This document shows, piece after piece, positions 19,504-29,694 of a stretch of 64,000 bases of DNA. The translations under genes were made by a program, and so were the position numbers. The DNA lies in the NCBI GenBank assembly GCA_033063855.1, contig CP093831.1, positions 24,614,001 to 24,678,000 of the forward strand, given 5' to 3'. The notes below the pieces were generated by a model. It was given only the letters and a program-made list of their open reading frames with translations, ran no database searches and was not told where the DNA came from. Every line of letters begins with the position of its first letter. Position 1 is the first letter of the stretch. Source of the stretch: Smittia aterrima. Its lineage: Eukaryota; Arthropoda; Insecta; Diptera; Chironomidae.

Positions 19504-20246
19504 ATCAGCATGTTTCAAGATGTGTCATCAACAAAACAAGTTATTAATCATGCTTTTGAATATAAAACAAAAATTTATTTTAAATTATTTTGGTTCAAAA
19601 ATTTTGTGAGTTTAAAAATAAATATAAATTAAAAATATTTCAAGAATATGTAAATATTTTATATTTTTCTTTCTTGCTTCAATATTCTAAAAGAAAACAA
19701 TTGATGAACTTTTGTTTAAAAAATGAGAAGAAACTTGAAAAAAGTTAATTCAACAGTTTAATTAAAAAAACAATTTTGTTTTCTTCAGTGTTGAATCGCT
19801 GAAACTTTGATCCACAAATAAAAGAGATTTCAATGTACGTGAACAGTTTTATTAAAAATATTGTCGACAGTCATGCCGGATTGCTTTAAAGTTGCTGAAT
19901 TTTAAAAAATTATTAACAACATCAAGAATTTCAATACATTACAAAGAAATTTACTTCAGAAAAAATATTAAAAAATTGTTCAGAATTTGATTGAAACAAG
20001 AGATGTTCAAACCAAATTTCGTTGTGAAATGTTTACAACAATTTTTCATTTCAAATAGTCATTTTTACTGAAGCTTTTTTTTTGTTTGGAATGATGCGAA
20101 TGTAAAAGAAAAATTTGTAAACAAACAAATGATTGTTCAGAAATTCTCTTTAAAATCAAGAAATTTGAGTGAAAGTGAATATACAAATGTGACAAATTCA
20201 ATCCAAATTTAACTCTCAACCAGTTTAGATAGAAAAGAAACTCGTC
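19504..20246 (+). promoter_or_regulatory. upstream region of C2H2 copy 1
   Basis: AT-rich spacer. The last 140 bp (from about 20105, TTTGTAAACAAACAAATGATT) is strongly conserved before the genes at 29695 and 50626, ending ACTCGTC-ATG in all three. This is a probable promoter and 5' UTR. No coding sequence seen. Confidence 0.55.
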
Positions 20247-21566
20247 ATGAAAAGTTATTCAGGAGAAATTGTCGCGAACATCAAACAAGAACCAGAAACG
20301 AACTTCTCGTTGATCTTTTCACAACATTTAAAATCAGATGTCATAGATTCAATACCTTTTGAACAGTTAACATTAAAACAAATTGTCGACAGTGTCAGCC
20401 CAGAACCAGAAGTGGATTTCACGTTAACTTTGCTGCAATATTTAAAGTCAGATGGCGACGATTCAATATCACTTGATCAGTTCACATCAGAAGAAATTAT
20501 TGACAACATAAAACACGAGCCAGAAGTACATTTCACGTTGACATTGCCAAAAGTTCCGGAGCAAGAGATCGTTCTATTGAAGGAAGTGAAAATTGTTTTG
20601 AAGAAATTTGATAGAAAATGGAAAGATCCAGCTGAGATGTTCAAAAGCTATTTCGTTTGTGACAAATGTGATTACGCAGCTAAACAATTGGTTCATTTGA
20701 AGAGCCATTTGAAAACTTGTGGAATATTTTCAAAGTGTAAATTATTTGGTTTGAAAAGCAAATCAGAAAATGTTGAAGAATGTGTATTTTGTGACTTAAA
20801 ATTTGATTGCAAGAATTGCAGTATGAAACATCAGAATGAGGATCACTTCAATGGATCATTTTGGCAGTGCAGCAAATGTGATTACACAAATAAAAACAAA
20901 TGGGATTTAAGAAAACATTATCAGTCTCATGAGAAGAAAATTTCATGCGAAACTTGCAAAAATAAATTTGCATTTAAACATCAATTAAGAAATCATCAAC
21001 AACAACATCGCCATGGAATTTTTGCTAAGAAAACACAAATAAAATTTGAATGTAAAACTTGTGTTCGTTCATTTGCAACTAAAAGAGCTTTAACACAACA
21101 TGAAAATCAGGTTCATAGTAAAATGAAGTTTCATTGCGATTTATGTGGCAAAATATTTAAGAATAAGAACGACTTAAGACAACACTTGCAATTTCATCTC
21201 AAGATTCCATGTCCGATTTGTCAACATATGATTGCTGAGTATCGTCTTAAAGAACACAATGAGAAGCATTCAACCGTTAAAAAGTTTAAATGTGACGAAT
21301 GTGACAAAGTTTATTTTAGCCCGAAGGCTCTAAACGACCATAAGAGAGAAAAACATGAAATTGATGAAGTTCAGTGTGATTTGTGTTCTAAAATGTTGAA
21401 GAACAAACTTGTATTGAGAGAACACATGAGAAATCATTTAAAGATTTCCTGCTTAATATGCACAAAGTCAATAACTAAAAAATATTTCAATTATCACATG
21501 AAATCGCCTCATTCATCAGGAGAGAAATTTCTGGCTTCTCACATTGCGAAGTGCAAACAAAAGTGA
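20247..21566 (+). CDS. C2H2 zinc-finger protein, copy 1 (C-terminally shortened)
   Basis: 439 residues. The N terminus has three related acidic blocks of about 45 residues (IKQEPETNFSLIF, SPEPEVDFTLTL, IKHEPEVHFTLTL); IKQE and IKHE fit the SUMO consensus. About ten C2H2 or C2H2-like fingers follow (CDKCDYAAKQLVHLKSHLKTC, CETCKNKFAFKHQLRNHQQQH, CDLCGKIFKNKNDLRQHLQFH and so on). Likely a nuclear DNA-binding regulator, inferred from the fold. It ends at CKQK-TGA; relative to the genes at 50626 and 52624, about 20 codons are deleted and the first Cys codon of the last finger (TGT) has become TGA. The finger remains readable beyond the stop to 21646. Confidence 0.85.
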   Translation: MKSYSGEIVANIKQEPETNFSLIFSQHLKSDVIDSIPFEQLTLKQIVDSVSPEPEVDFTLTLLQYLKSDGDDSISLDQFTSEEIIDNIKHEPEVHFTLTLPKVPEQEIVLLKEVKIVLKKFDRKWKDPAEMFKSYFVCDKCDYAAKQLVHLKSHLKTCGIFSKCKLFGLKSKSENVEECVFCDLKFDCKNCSMKHQNEDHFNGSFWQCSKCDYTNKNKWDLRKHYQSHEKKISCETCKNKFAFKHQLRNHQQQHRHGIFAKKTQIKFECKTCVRSFATKRALTQHENQVHSKMKFHCDLCGKIFKNKNDLRQHLQFHLKIPCPICQHMIAEYRLKEHNEKHSTVKKFKCDECDKVYFSPKALNDHKREKHEIDEVQCDLCSKMLKNKLVLREHMRNHLKISCLICTKSITKKYFNYHMKSPHSSGEKFLASHIAKCKQK

Positions 21567-21715
21567 CCGAAATGCAATTATGAAGCGACAAGTTTGCTAA
21601 AAATCGAACGACATATGAAGTTTAGGTCTCACAAAATTTTAAAATAGTTTTTGTATTCACAATTTCTAAGCAAAAAATAAATCAAATTTCATGTTTATCT
21701 TAAAATTTTATTATT

Positions 21716-22483
21716 AGATTAGATTAGATTTACGCTCGTGGGTACCCACAGACACAATCCCATTTCACTCATTCATATAAAAAATCATCATGAGTTTTCT
21801 GGTCCGGCTGGCGAGACATACATCGCAACGGTGGGTCATTACAGGCGAAAGACGTCAGCTTAGCATCCCGCTCGCCAAGGTCACTCAGATGCTACCCTAA
21901 GGGCATGCACCACAGTTATGAATAACGGCCCCACAGCGTGCTAAGGAATTCAAGTTATTGATTTTATTCACACTAAGCTTCAAGAACACGATATAAACTA
22001 CTTTAAATTGATAAAAAACACTTTCCCGATTTTTTTCGATTTTAACCCCTCGAAGGGCGCGCAACTCCTCCATCCGATGACTCTAGAGTTTTTATGTATT
22101 GAAGAAGAGAAGTGTCCGCGTGGATTATCAAAGTGTCATCATTATCCATCTTTACTTTACGACTGTTTGTCGGCGTGAGGTCATCTTTCGACAACGAATC
22201 GAATTCAAACGACGACGACATGCTCACATCAATAACCATTAACTGTCCATCCGAGTTCGTTGATCCTTTTTGCGCTGGATTGTTGAGACTGGATCGTCAC
22301 CATAGTAGTGTCCTTGTCCGAGTCCGAGTTCTTTTGTTGTTCCATTTTGATGGAACTGGATTGATTAGACTGGTTTACCGTCATAAGAGTAGTTTCCGTG
22401 TCCGAATCCGAATTCGAAAATTCTGCGTTTTGTTCCGTTGATGTGATATCAGGTACATCTACAGACAGAAGAGCCATATAATT
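21716..22483 (-). mobile_element. chimeric retro-insertion with 22-bp target duplication
   Basis: A 768-bp insert flanked by a perfect 22-bp direct repeat (21694-21715 and 22484-22505, beginning TTTATCTTAAAA). Unit B has the empty site near 31143-31164. On the minus strand the insert opens at 22483 just before an ATG and ends in CTAAT repeats. Its distal 240 bp (21716-21948) matches 15221-15460. The proximal 530 bp is unrelated to that copy, suggesting template switching or a second transcript joined to the retroelement tail. Confidence 0.8.
22042..22477 (-). pseudogene. Ser/Asp-rich reading frame carried by the retro-insertion
   Basis: Two overlapping minus-strand frames, 22477-22229 (82 codons) and 22239-22042 (65 codons), read as one protein interrupted by a frameshift. 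The first contains two similar units (SDSDTETTLMTVNQSNQSSS and NSDSDKDTTMVTIQSQQSS), and the second continues with FEFDSLSKDD. Low complexity, no recognised domain. It may be a captured host mRNA fragment or retroelement ORF1. It lies wholly within the 22-bp-flanked insert. Confidence 0.45.
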
Positions 22484-22552
22484 TTTATCTTAAAATTTTA
22501 TTATTCCAATGTATTTTTATTTCTTTAAATAGTTTTAAGTTTTTATTTTAGC

Positions 22553-23141
22553 GCTTTCAGTGAAATCTTTTATCCAGACGATCCAGAGATCGAAGAAGTG
22601 AAAGAACTGAAAATTGCGATGTGGAAGTTTGATAGAACGTGGAAAGATCCGGCCGAGATATTCAAAAGTTATTTTGTTTCTGGCAAGTACGAATATGCAA
22701 GTAAAGAATTGAAAAGCTTAAAATATCATTTGAAAACTTGTAAAATTTTTCAAAAATGTGAAAAATGTTTTTTAGGAAGCAAATCACAAGATGCTGAAGA
22801 ATGTGGTTTGTGTGATTTAAAATTCGACTGCAAAAACTGTAAGACCAAATATCAAAATCAAGAGCATCGCAAAGACTCATTTTGGCAGTGCAGCAACTTG
22901 ATCAGAACAATTTATACATTCACAAGAACAGAAATCACGCGACTGATCAAGTTCAATGCGATTTGTGTTCCAAGATGCTTAAGAACAAATTTTTACTGAG
23001 AGGACAGATGATACATCATTTGAAGGTTTCTTGCTTAATGTGCACAAAGTCGATGAATAAGAAAATCTCATTCATCAGAAGAGAAATTTCTGACTTGTAA
23101 CATTACGAGTTGCAAGCAAAGTGGGTTTTGCTTCCTAGTTT
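22553..23141 (+). pseudogene. C2H2 zinc-finger gene fragment (unit A)
   Basis: Begins mid-gene at the PDDPEIEEVKELKI segment, continues through WKFDRTWKDPAEIFKSYF and two Cys clusters (CEKCFLGSKS, CGLCDLKFDCKNC), then loses frame after SFWQCSN. The sequence jumps to QVQCDLCSKMLKNKFLLRG in another frame. The start codon, the N-terminal blocks and several fingers are missing, and one finger Cys is lost (SGKYEY). Homologous to 31210-31826. Non-functional as a zinc-finger protein. Confidence 0.8.
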
Positions 23142-24755
23142 CGTGAGACTTAATTTAAGTTTGTCCATAAGTTCCAATGTCAAAATACTAAATTATACAT
23201 AAAGAAACTTAATTGAGAACTGAACAGTTGAATTTTTTCAAATGTGACGCGTCTGATAAATAAAAAGCATGCGTCAAAAAAAAATTTAACGATTTTTTGA
23301 TTTTAAAGATTGTTTCAACAAAAATGCATGAAAATCACAATCAAATTTTTAGTTTCTATTTAAAACAAAGTAAACATATTGAAACTTCTTTATTTTCATT
23401 TCTTACATGTCAAGTTTCTTAAATTACAATGTCATGGTGGGATTTTTGTTACGTGCATTGAAATAACAAAATAATTGTCATCAAATACATTTTTCAGAAC
23501 AGTGATCATTTGAACTTTTCTGAATTGCTTTGTCGTGAAATGAATTGTAAACTTTCATGTCATTCAAGAAGAATTTCTTCCTTTGAAGTTACTATATCTT
23601 CGAAATCAAGCATTCATTTACACTCAAATTTTCGAAATTTCGAAATTTAAGAAGCTGAACAATGCAGCTCGTAGAAAAATTGTCCTCTGAATTTTGTCTT
23701 TTTAGAGAGGAAAACCAAATCGTTTCTTAGTTTTAAATTGATTCTTTTAATTTTAACTTGTCATCTTTCATCTGAATTTGATCCATATTCAAGTTTTTAA
23801 GAAATTCAATTCAAAGATATCCACACATTAACAACTGAGTACATATTCGTCAAACACCATCTTTAAGATTTTAAGAATTAAGTTTCAAATTGAGTTTCAA
23901 TAGTATTTGACTTTCACTCTTTTTTCAAACTTGATTAAAGTTCAACTTGAGACCATCATCAGAAAACTTGTTCATTTTGTTTCTAAGAGTAATTCAATAT
24001 TAAATTGTTTTTTGATTCTAATGAGTTCAAATCAGTTTCTAAACTTGAGTTCCTCTTTGTATTCTAAATTAGATCCAATTCAGTTCTAAACTTGACATCA
24101 TCAATTTAAATAGATAATATTGTTTCTTGAAATTTTATCAGTTTCTAAACTTTTCCAACTTCGATCAAATGAGAACTGAATTGACTAAACTTGAGATCCA
24201 TTATCAAATTATGGTTCAATTGCGAAAGATTAAATTTAAATATCATTTCAACTTGAGATCATAAAGAAAATTGAGATCACAGATTCAAATGTTATATTTA
24301 AATGCAAACTTGAACCAATATCATCAAAGCGAACTCATTTAAGTTTCGAATTATGATTCACAAAAGAAGAAATCCGACTGATCAAGAATCTTGTCTTGAT
24401 TTAAAACATTTTTCTGAAAGAGCTAAAAAAAATTGATTTAAAAAATTTCTTGCTTAATGTTAAAAAAATAGAAAATTTATTTTTTGAAATGAAAAAAGTG
24501 GTTTTGCTTGAAAATCAATGAAGACTTAATCAAAGTCTAAAGTCAAAAGAATTCAATAACTATCGAAAGTAGAAAGATTGTCAAAATTAACATTAACTTT
24601 ACTTTGACGACACTGATAAAATAAAAAGTTGTTACGCGTTCGAACATAAAACAAACTAAAACGATTGATGATCGTTTGTCAGAAATTCGATTGGTATCAA
24701 TCATTAGCATTAATTTTATTTTTCAACACTCACAAATTCTTATATCAAAGCGGAT
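23142..24755. other. AT-rich non-coding stretch, partly unique to unit A
   Basis: About 23220-24560 has no counterpart in unit B, where the flanks meet directly near 31903. It has no open frame of note, no terminal repeats and no target duplication. Words such as TTCAACTTGAGATC and AACTTGAGA recur irregularly, giving it a low-complexity look. A deletion in B is as likely as an insertion in A. Confidence 0.45.
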
Positions 24756-26018
24756 TTAGTACTTTGAAACTTCCAATTCTTCAAACTTTCTATCCATTGT
24801 TAACAAAGTTTGAAACAATCGTTCATTCATTGTGCGGATGGTGAGTTTTGTTACGTTTGGCATTGAATTCAATAAGAAAATAACTTCGTTGTCGTCAACT
24901 TGAGACAATTTCAGTTTAGTGAGCGAAGTAGAAACTTTATCTGGAACTGCGTTCTCAGGCGTAATGTAAGAACTCTCGAGGGAAAGACTCCTCAACTTTG
25001 GCATTTTCATGATCACTTCGAAGATTTCTTGGTCAATGACATTTATGACCGTCAGCATTTCGAGATTTTCGCCTTGTGATTTAATGAAGTTCATAAACTC
25101 GTCGAAGACAAAGATGGGTCCACTAAAATTTATCGTCAAATTTTTCAGTTGGAACTTAAATCGTTTCCAGTAGTCATTTTCAAACATTCGATTCATTTCA
25201 CGGGATCTGAGCTTTAAACTTTTAAGATTGTCGATGTTTTCCAGCATTTTTTTTAAAGAAACGCCTCTAAATACTCGATCACCATCATCAATTTCAAGTT
25301 CTTCAATTGTAACAGAGTTTAGAAAAAACCTGGCGTAAGCATTGCTTAAGCTGGAATATTCGTGAAGAAGCAGTTTCAATTGTTTTAGCTTTGGAAACTT
25401 TAAAGGTTCAAACTCTAAATAGAAGTCTGTAAAATATCCGTATCTCTTGGGAATGTCAGAAAAACATTCAACTGATGATTCGATTGATGAGAGGAAATTC
25501 CGTAAATCGAGTACATTTTTAAATCTGGTGTTATTGAGTGAAACTTCTTTCCAGTCGTGGCACTTTTCATGAAAAAAATCGAGTTCTGATTTGGAAATGT
25601 AGTCGACGTCCAACACTTTTTCATATTCTGATCCGTAGAGTCGTCTTACTTCAATGCTCTGATATTGTCTTGAACTTTTCTTCAGCAAATCATGATCTTC
25701 CGGATGCAACACACGTTTCTCATTAAAAACAACTTTTATCTTCTTCATGAAAACTTTCGACGATGCGACGAAGTTGTAATAAGTTGGACTGACTTCGGAA
25801 AACTTTATCAATTCTTTGCCGTTTAGATGCTGAACGATCATCTCCGGAATGTCGAGAAAACGTAAGAAGTATTTCAATGGATCAATCTCAGTCAGCTCAG
25901 ATAATTTGTTATTTGGTTCTTCACTTGAAACTTCTGTTACAACTGTTTCTGGTTTTCTCTCAACGATCGAATCCACAGCGGAAATCTTTCGTTTTAATGA
26001 TACTTTCTTAGTTGACAT
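24756..26018 (-). CDS. F-box/LRR-like protein, copy 4 (unit A)
   Basis: 420 residues, N terminus MSTKKVSLKRKISAVDSIVE as in copies 3 and 5. F-box segment YFLRFLDIPEMIVQHLNGKE, then FSEVSPTYYNF and FMKKIKVVFNEKRVLHPED. LRR-like strands follow (LKQLKLLLHEYS, LKSLKLRSREMN, LRSLSLESSYIT, VTKLTIRTMNE). Nearly identical to copy 5 over the C-terminal 280 residues, while the F-box regions differ. The 5'-UTR intron (acceptor near 26046, donor near 26101) is conserved. Inferred SCF adaptor. Head-to-head with the odorant receptor at 26854. Confidence 0.82.
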   Translation of the reverse strand: MSTKKVSLKRKISAVDSIVERKPETVVTEVSSEEPNNKLSELTEIDPLKYFLRFLDIPEMIVQHLNGKELIKFSEVSPTYYNFVASSKVFMKKIKVVFNEKRVLHPEDHDLLKKSSRQYQSIEVRRLYGSEYEKVLDVDYISKSELDFFHEKCHDWKEVSLNNTRFKNVLDLRNFLSSIESSVECFSDIPKRYGYFTDFYLEFEPLKFPKLKQLKLLLHEYSSLSNAYARFFLNSVTIEELEIDDGDRVFRGVSLKKMLENIDNLKSLKLRSREMNRMFENDYWKRFKFQLKNLTINFSGPIFVFDEFMNFIKSQGENLEMLTVINVIDQEIFEVIMKMPKLRSLSLESSYITPENAVPDKVSTSLTKLKLSQVDDNEVIFLLNSMPNVTKLTIRTMNERLFQTLLTMDRKFEELEVSKY

Positions 26019-26853
26019 CGTTGCTGAGCTTTCCTCTGTTTCAATCTAAAACTGAAATAGAGTTGGAGATAATATAAAAGTTCCAGCAGAGACGAGTCTT
26101 ACCTTCTTAAATGTTGAAAGGAAAATTAGACAATGTTTATGTTTTTGAATTCTTGTTAGAAGGCAAATCCGCTTGAAAACTACAAAACTTTCAATTTAAA
26201 CATCAGCGACTAAAGAAGCGGCTGATTCAAATTACAATAAACAGACAAAAATGAATTAAGTTAATTCATTCTTAGTTTTAAAAATTAGATAGAAACACCT
26301 CATGTTTGTTCATTTATTTACCAAAAGTTTCATTTTATTGTCGTTCAGAATCCAATCCATTAACAAATTTATTCTTTTGGGCAACGTCTCCTTTGGACCG
26401 CGAAGCTGTGGACTTTCAAACTTTTCTGCTCTTTACACGCGAATATCTTCGTACATGGATTGGATATTCAAAAAAATAAAATTTAGAAATTTATGGAAAT
26501 GTGAAGATCACGTAATAATTGATTTCCACTTGAGTCAATTTATTTCCACTTCATTCCGCTCACAAAAAATTAAATTATTTAGATGTTCTCACCGTCGTTT
26601 GGCTGAAAATGATAATCATAAAGCTCTGTAATAGCATTTGATGCAGTTTGAAGTATAGAAAGGAGTTTCATGTGAATAATGACACTTGTTGCTTTAAATT
26701 ACAAGCCTCGTTTGCACTTCGATGAAAAATTTATAGGCAGTGACACCGCCGCGGTGCACACAAAAGCTTCCTCTGTGAATGAAATTAAATGGAATTCAAT
26801 TGGAAAAGCAGGAAACTTTTATTCAGTTCTCTTCGAAACTTCAACCGGACAAG
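26019..26853. promoter_or_regulatory. divergent spacer F-box 4 / odorant receptor 1
   Basis: Contains the F-box 5'-UTR intron and a block conserved in unit B (26326-26460 matches 33650-33785). An upstream open frame (26679-26864) overlaps the receptor start but does not continue into its exons. Confidence 0.5.
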
Positions 26854-28256
26854 ATGCAAATTAGAAAATATTACAAACGAGCTGTGGAATATTTCAGCGA
26901 TCAAGAAGTTTATCCAGACTTGATCGCAAGAGTTTTAATGTTTTTCGTGAACACTTTGTCTCCGTGGAGAACTCGAAATGGCAAGAAAAGGATTTCCAAG
27001 CTGTAAATATAATTTTTGAGTGATTTCTATCGAAAAAATTAAATTAAATTAAATTGTCCTAAGCTTTTTGGCAATGATCCTAAGCCCAATTGCCGCAATC
27101 ATTACTCACATTTGGCTCATCTACGTCGACTATGGGACACAAGAAAATGCTGTGATTACGGAAATGCTTGCAGTTCTTTGTGAGTGCCGCTACCACATTA
27201 AATGTAGTAAATTCTCCTTCATAATAAATTTTTTACAAAAAATTAGTTTGCGTTACAAAAGTAGGCCTAAACATCGGTTACGTCGCTGTGTATCATATCA
27301 AAATATCTCACTTGGTTCAGCGGTACATCGACGAAAGGTATTTTAAAAGTTTTTTTTTCTATCGACAAAGAAAAATAATTTATTTTTGACAGAAAAACTC
27401 AACAAGACGAGAGGGCGCATCAAATAACATTGAAACATTGCAAGGATGAGTTCATCGCAATATCGATTTTTGCATCAGCTCCATACGTGGCTGCTCTGTC
27501 GATGATGGTGATTGTCATCTTTCGAGAATTCAGTGCGAACAACTTGCTACTCGTAAACTTTAGGCTTGTGTTCCTAACTTTGGACAACAAATTCTTGGTC
27601 TGGCTGATTAATTATTTGTTCCAAGTCAGTTTGTCGGTATTTTCTTCAGTTTCTGTTTCAAGCATCTTCAGTCTCGTATTTCTTCTGATGAACAACACTT
27701 GCTGGCATATCGATCAAACAATTCACGCTTTGAAACAGATCAAAGGCGATGACTCTTCTGAAATGATTAAATCTGCAGTGAAGAAAACGTATTTGGTTCT
27801 TGGTTGGTTCAATGGTGTTCAGACACGTATTCGATTCATTCTCTTTGTGGAGTTCACGATCATGGCCGTGATGTTGTGCATGAACTTCGTATCAATTTTA
27901 ATATCGCCTCCAGGAACACTTATATTATTTCTAATGTGTTCAGTTCTATTGGCACAATTCTTCATCATTTGCTGGGTTGGAAACCGAGTCATCAAGCGAA
28001 TCGATTCGTTGGCGGCTGCGATTTACGACGTCGAGTGGTACGATCTGACTGTGAGTGAGAGGAAAAGTGTGCAACTAATGTTGATGATGGCTCAGAATAT
28101 GCAAGGATTCAACGGAGTCTTTAAAGAAGCCAACATGGAAACTTTCTTGACGGTTTGTGTCAGTTTGCGTTAACGAACTTAAATAAAAACTTTTTTATTT
28201 CTTAGGTCATGCAATTTGCCTACTCGCTCTTGATGTTCTTTGTATCGATTACATAA
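26854..28256 (+). CDS. insect odorant receptor (7tm_6), unit A
   Basis: Exons 26854-27002, 27064-27179, 27247-27337, 27393-28152 and 28206-28256 give 388 residues, the usual size for insect ORs. Such receptors sit in olfactory neuron dendrites as ligand-tuning subunits of Orco-containing cation channels. The C-terminal family signature is clear: AIYDVEWYDLT, then LMMAQNMQGFNGVF and ETFLTVMQFAYSLLMFF. Several hydrophobic segments are visible (MILSPIAAIITHIWLIYV; FILFVEFTIMAVMLCMNFVS; LILFLMCSVLLAQFFIICWV). The second intron begins with GTGAGT, restoring the reading FCVTKVGLNIGYV rather than the spurious unspliced frame. The acceptor of exon 2 is the weaker CTAAG. Ligand unknown. It is about 90% identical to the copy at 34193. 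Confidence 0.9.
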
Positions 28257-28650
28257 ATTATCATCGCAAGAATCTTTCTAACTAACGATTCAACTGTTTT
28301 GCTTAAAGTATTTTGTTCACCAAGTTTCAAAGCAGAATTGATGTTTGTGATTAGCTGAGCTACTCTAGCTCTATCAGTTCAAGTAAAACTTGAGAAAAAT
28401 AAAATTTATTCTTTGATGTAACAAAAGGAAGACTCTAATCGTGCAAATGAGATTAAATATTTTATTCATTTTCTTGCATCAGTTTGTGTTAAAGAATGTA
28501 TGTTAACATTCCTTTAGAATTTTAAAGAGAAATGACAACAAAGTCAAATAAATTTCCCTGATTGTTATTTTTTAAAGTCCATTCTCTGTATCTCTTAGCA
28601 TTCTTTTATTTTATTAAATGAATTTTATTTACTATAAAACACGTTTTAGT
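28257..28650. other. OR 1 3' flank
   Basis: AT-rich, carries AATAAA-type signals (for example near 28396) and matches 35589-36016 of unit B. No gene. Confidence 0.45.
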
Positions 28651-29158
28651 TTCGGCATTTAGAAATTCTGGAAAAGTACCTTGTGTCAGCGCCTCTGGGT
28701 TGATTCCACTCAACCAGTTATATCTCAATTCTTCAAACTTTCTTCCCATAATGGGAATCCCATTGCTAACAAATCTTGAAGCAATTTTTTGTCGATTGAG
28801 TGAATGCTGAATCTTCTCACGTTCGGCATTGACTTCAATAAAAAATTTACGATGTCACATTTGTTTGGATAAAACAAGTTCTTTGATAGCAACTGAGTTT
28901 AAAAGAAATCTGGCCCAAGTTTCACCGTTGCAGTTTTTTTTAAAGTTATTCTAAGCTTTTTCAGCTTTGGAAACTTTAATGCTTCAAAAGATTCAATCTC
29001 GGAAGATGGATCTTCAAATGAAAGGACTCCAAAGTCCGCGACACAAATGCTTTCAACTGTTGCTTCGATTGCTGATAACATTCTCCACATATCGAGTTTT
29101 TTTCCTAAAATAAACATTAACAAGTGAAATATTTTTCCATTCGCGAGCCTTACTATGT
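28651..29158 (-). pseudogene. F-box/LRR gene fragment (unit A counterpart of copy 6)
   Basis: On the minus strand it keeps a middle part (LDMWRMLSAIEATVESICV, then FEALKFPKLKKLRITL) and a piece of the C-terminal region related to SMPNVRRLSI. Large internal deletions, stops and frameshifts are present. The F-box end is missing; the fragment stops where the inverted-repeat element at 29159 begins. Non-functional. Confidence 0.8.
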
Positions 29159-29314
29159 CAGTGTGGATGGGCAGCCCATTGGTTGGTACTCAGGCCCCTC
29201 AAAGGCCCCCACATAGGGGCCCAGCCGAGGCCCCAGCTAAGCCCCAGTGTTCGGGATGCGCTCACCGAATATGGGCCTGTTTCGGCACCTTTGGCACCAG
29301 GCCCATCCACACTG
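29159..29314. mobile_element. 156-bp GC-rich element with inverted ends
   Basis: Begins CAGTGTGGATGGGC and ends with its inverse GCCCATCCACACTG. The inside is strikingly GC-rich (GGCCCCTCAAAGGCCCC). The same terminus lies at 15506. It could be a MITE, or two retroelement 5' ends joined head to head. No target duplication beyond a possible 2 bp. It sits exactly at the boundary between units A and B. Confidence 0.6.
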
Positions 29315-29332
29315 GTTGAAATTGAGTCGTTC

Positions 29333-29694
29333 ATCAGCATGTGTTATCAATAAAACAAGCTATTAATCATGCTTTTGAATATAAAACAAAAATTTATTTT
29401 AAAATATTTTGTGTCAAAATTTTTGTGAGTTTAAAAATAAATCTAGATAAATCTAGATAAATCTAAATTAAATTTCAAACTCTTAAGCAAACTCTTTTCT
29501 CTTAAGCTTTTCCTGCTGAAGCGTTTTTTTTGCTTCAATGATGCGAAGTTGCCGCTAAAAATTTGTAAACAAACAAATGATTGTTCAGGAATTCTCTTTA
29601 AAATCAAGGAATTTGAGTGAGAGTGAATATTTAAAAGTGAGAAATTCATTCTAAATTTAAATCTCAACCAGTTTAAACTCAAAAGAAACTCGTC
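29333..29694 (+). promoter_or_regulatory. upstream region of C2H2 copy 2
   Basis: Non-coding, with the conserved 140-bp leader (from about 29560) shared with 20105 and 50490. Contains a short direct repeat of AAATCTAGATA units near 29438-29465. Confidence 0.5.

Larger units (their letters stand above)
19495..29158. repeat. segmental duplication unit A
   Basis: Collinear with unit B (29324-37354): the same spacer, a C2H2 gene, a C2H2 fragment, an F-box gene, an odorant receptor and a second F-box gene in the same order and orientations. Unit A differs by a 768-bp retro-insertion (21716-22483), about 1.35 kb of extra sequence near 23220-24560, and decay of its second F-box gene. Confidence 0.85.

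Noticed and set aside
23907..24089. 60-codon frame in unit A spacer
   Set aside because: Low-complexity sequence, absent from unit B, no homology seen.
26679..26864. small frame before odorant receptor 1
   Set aside because: It lies mostly in conserved upstream sequence, ends 10 bp after the receptor ATG in another frame, and has no intact equivalent in unit B.
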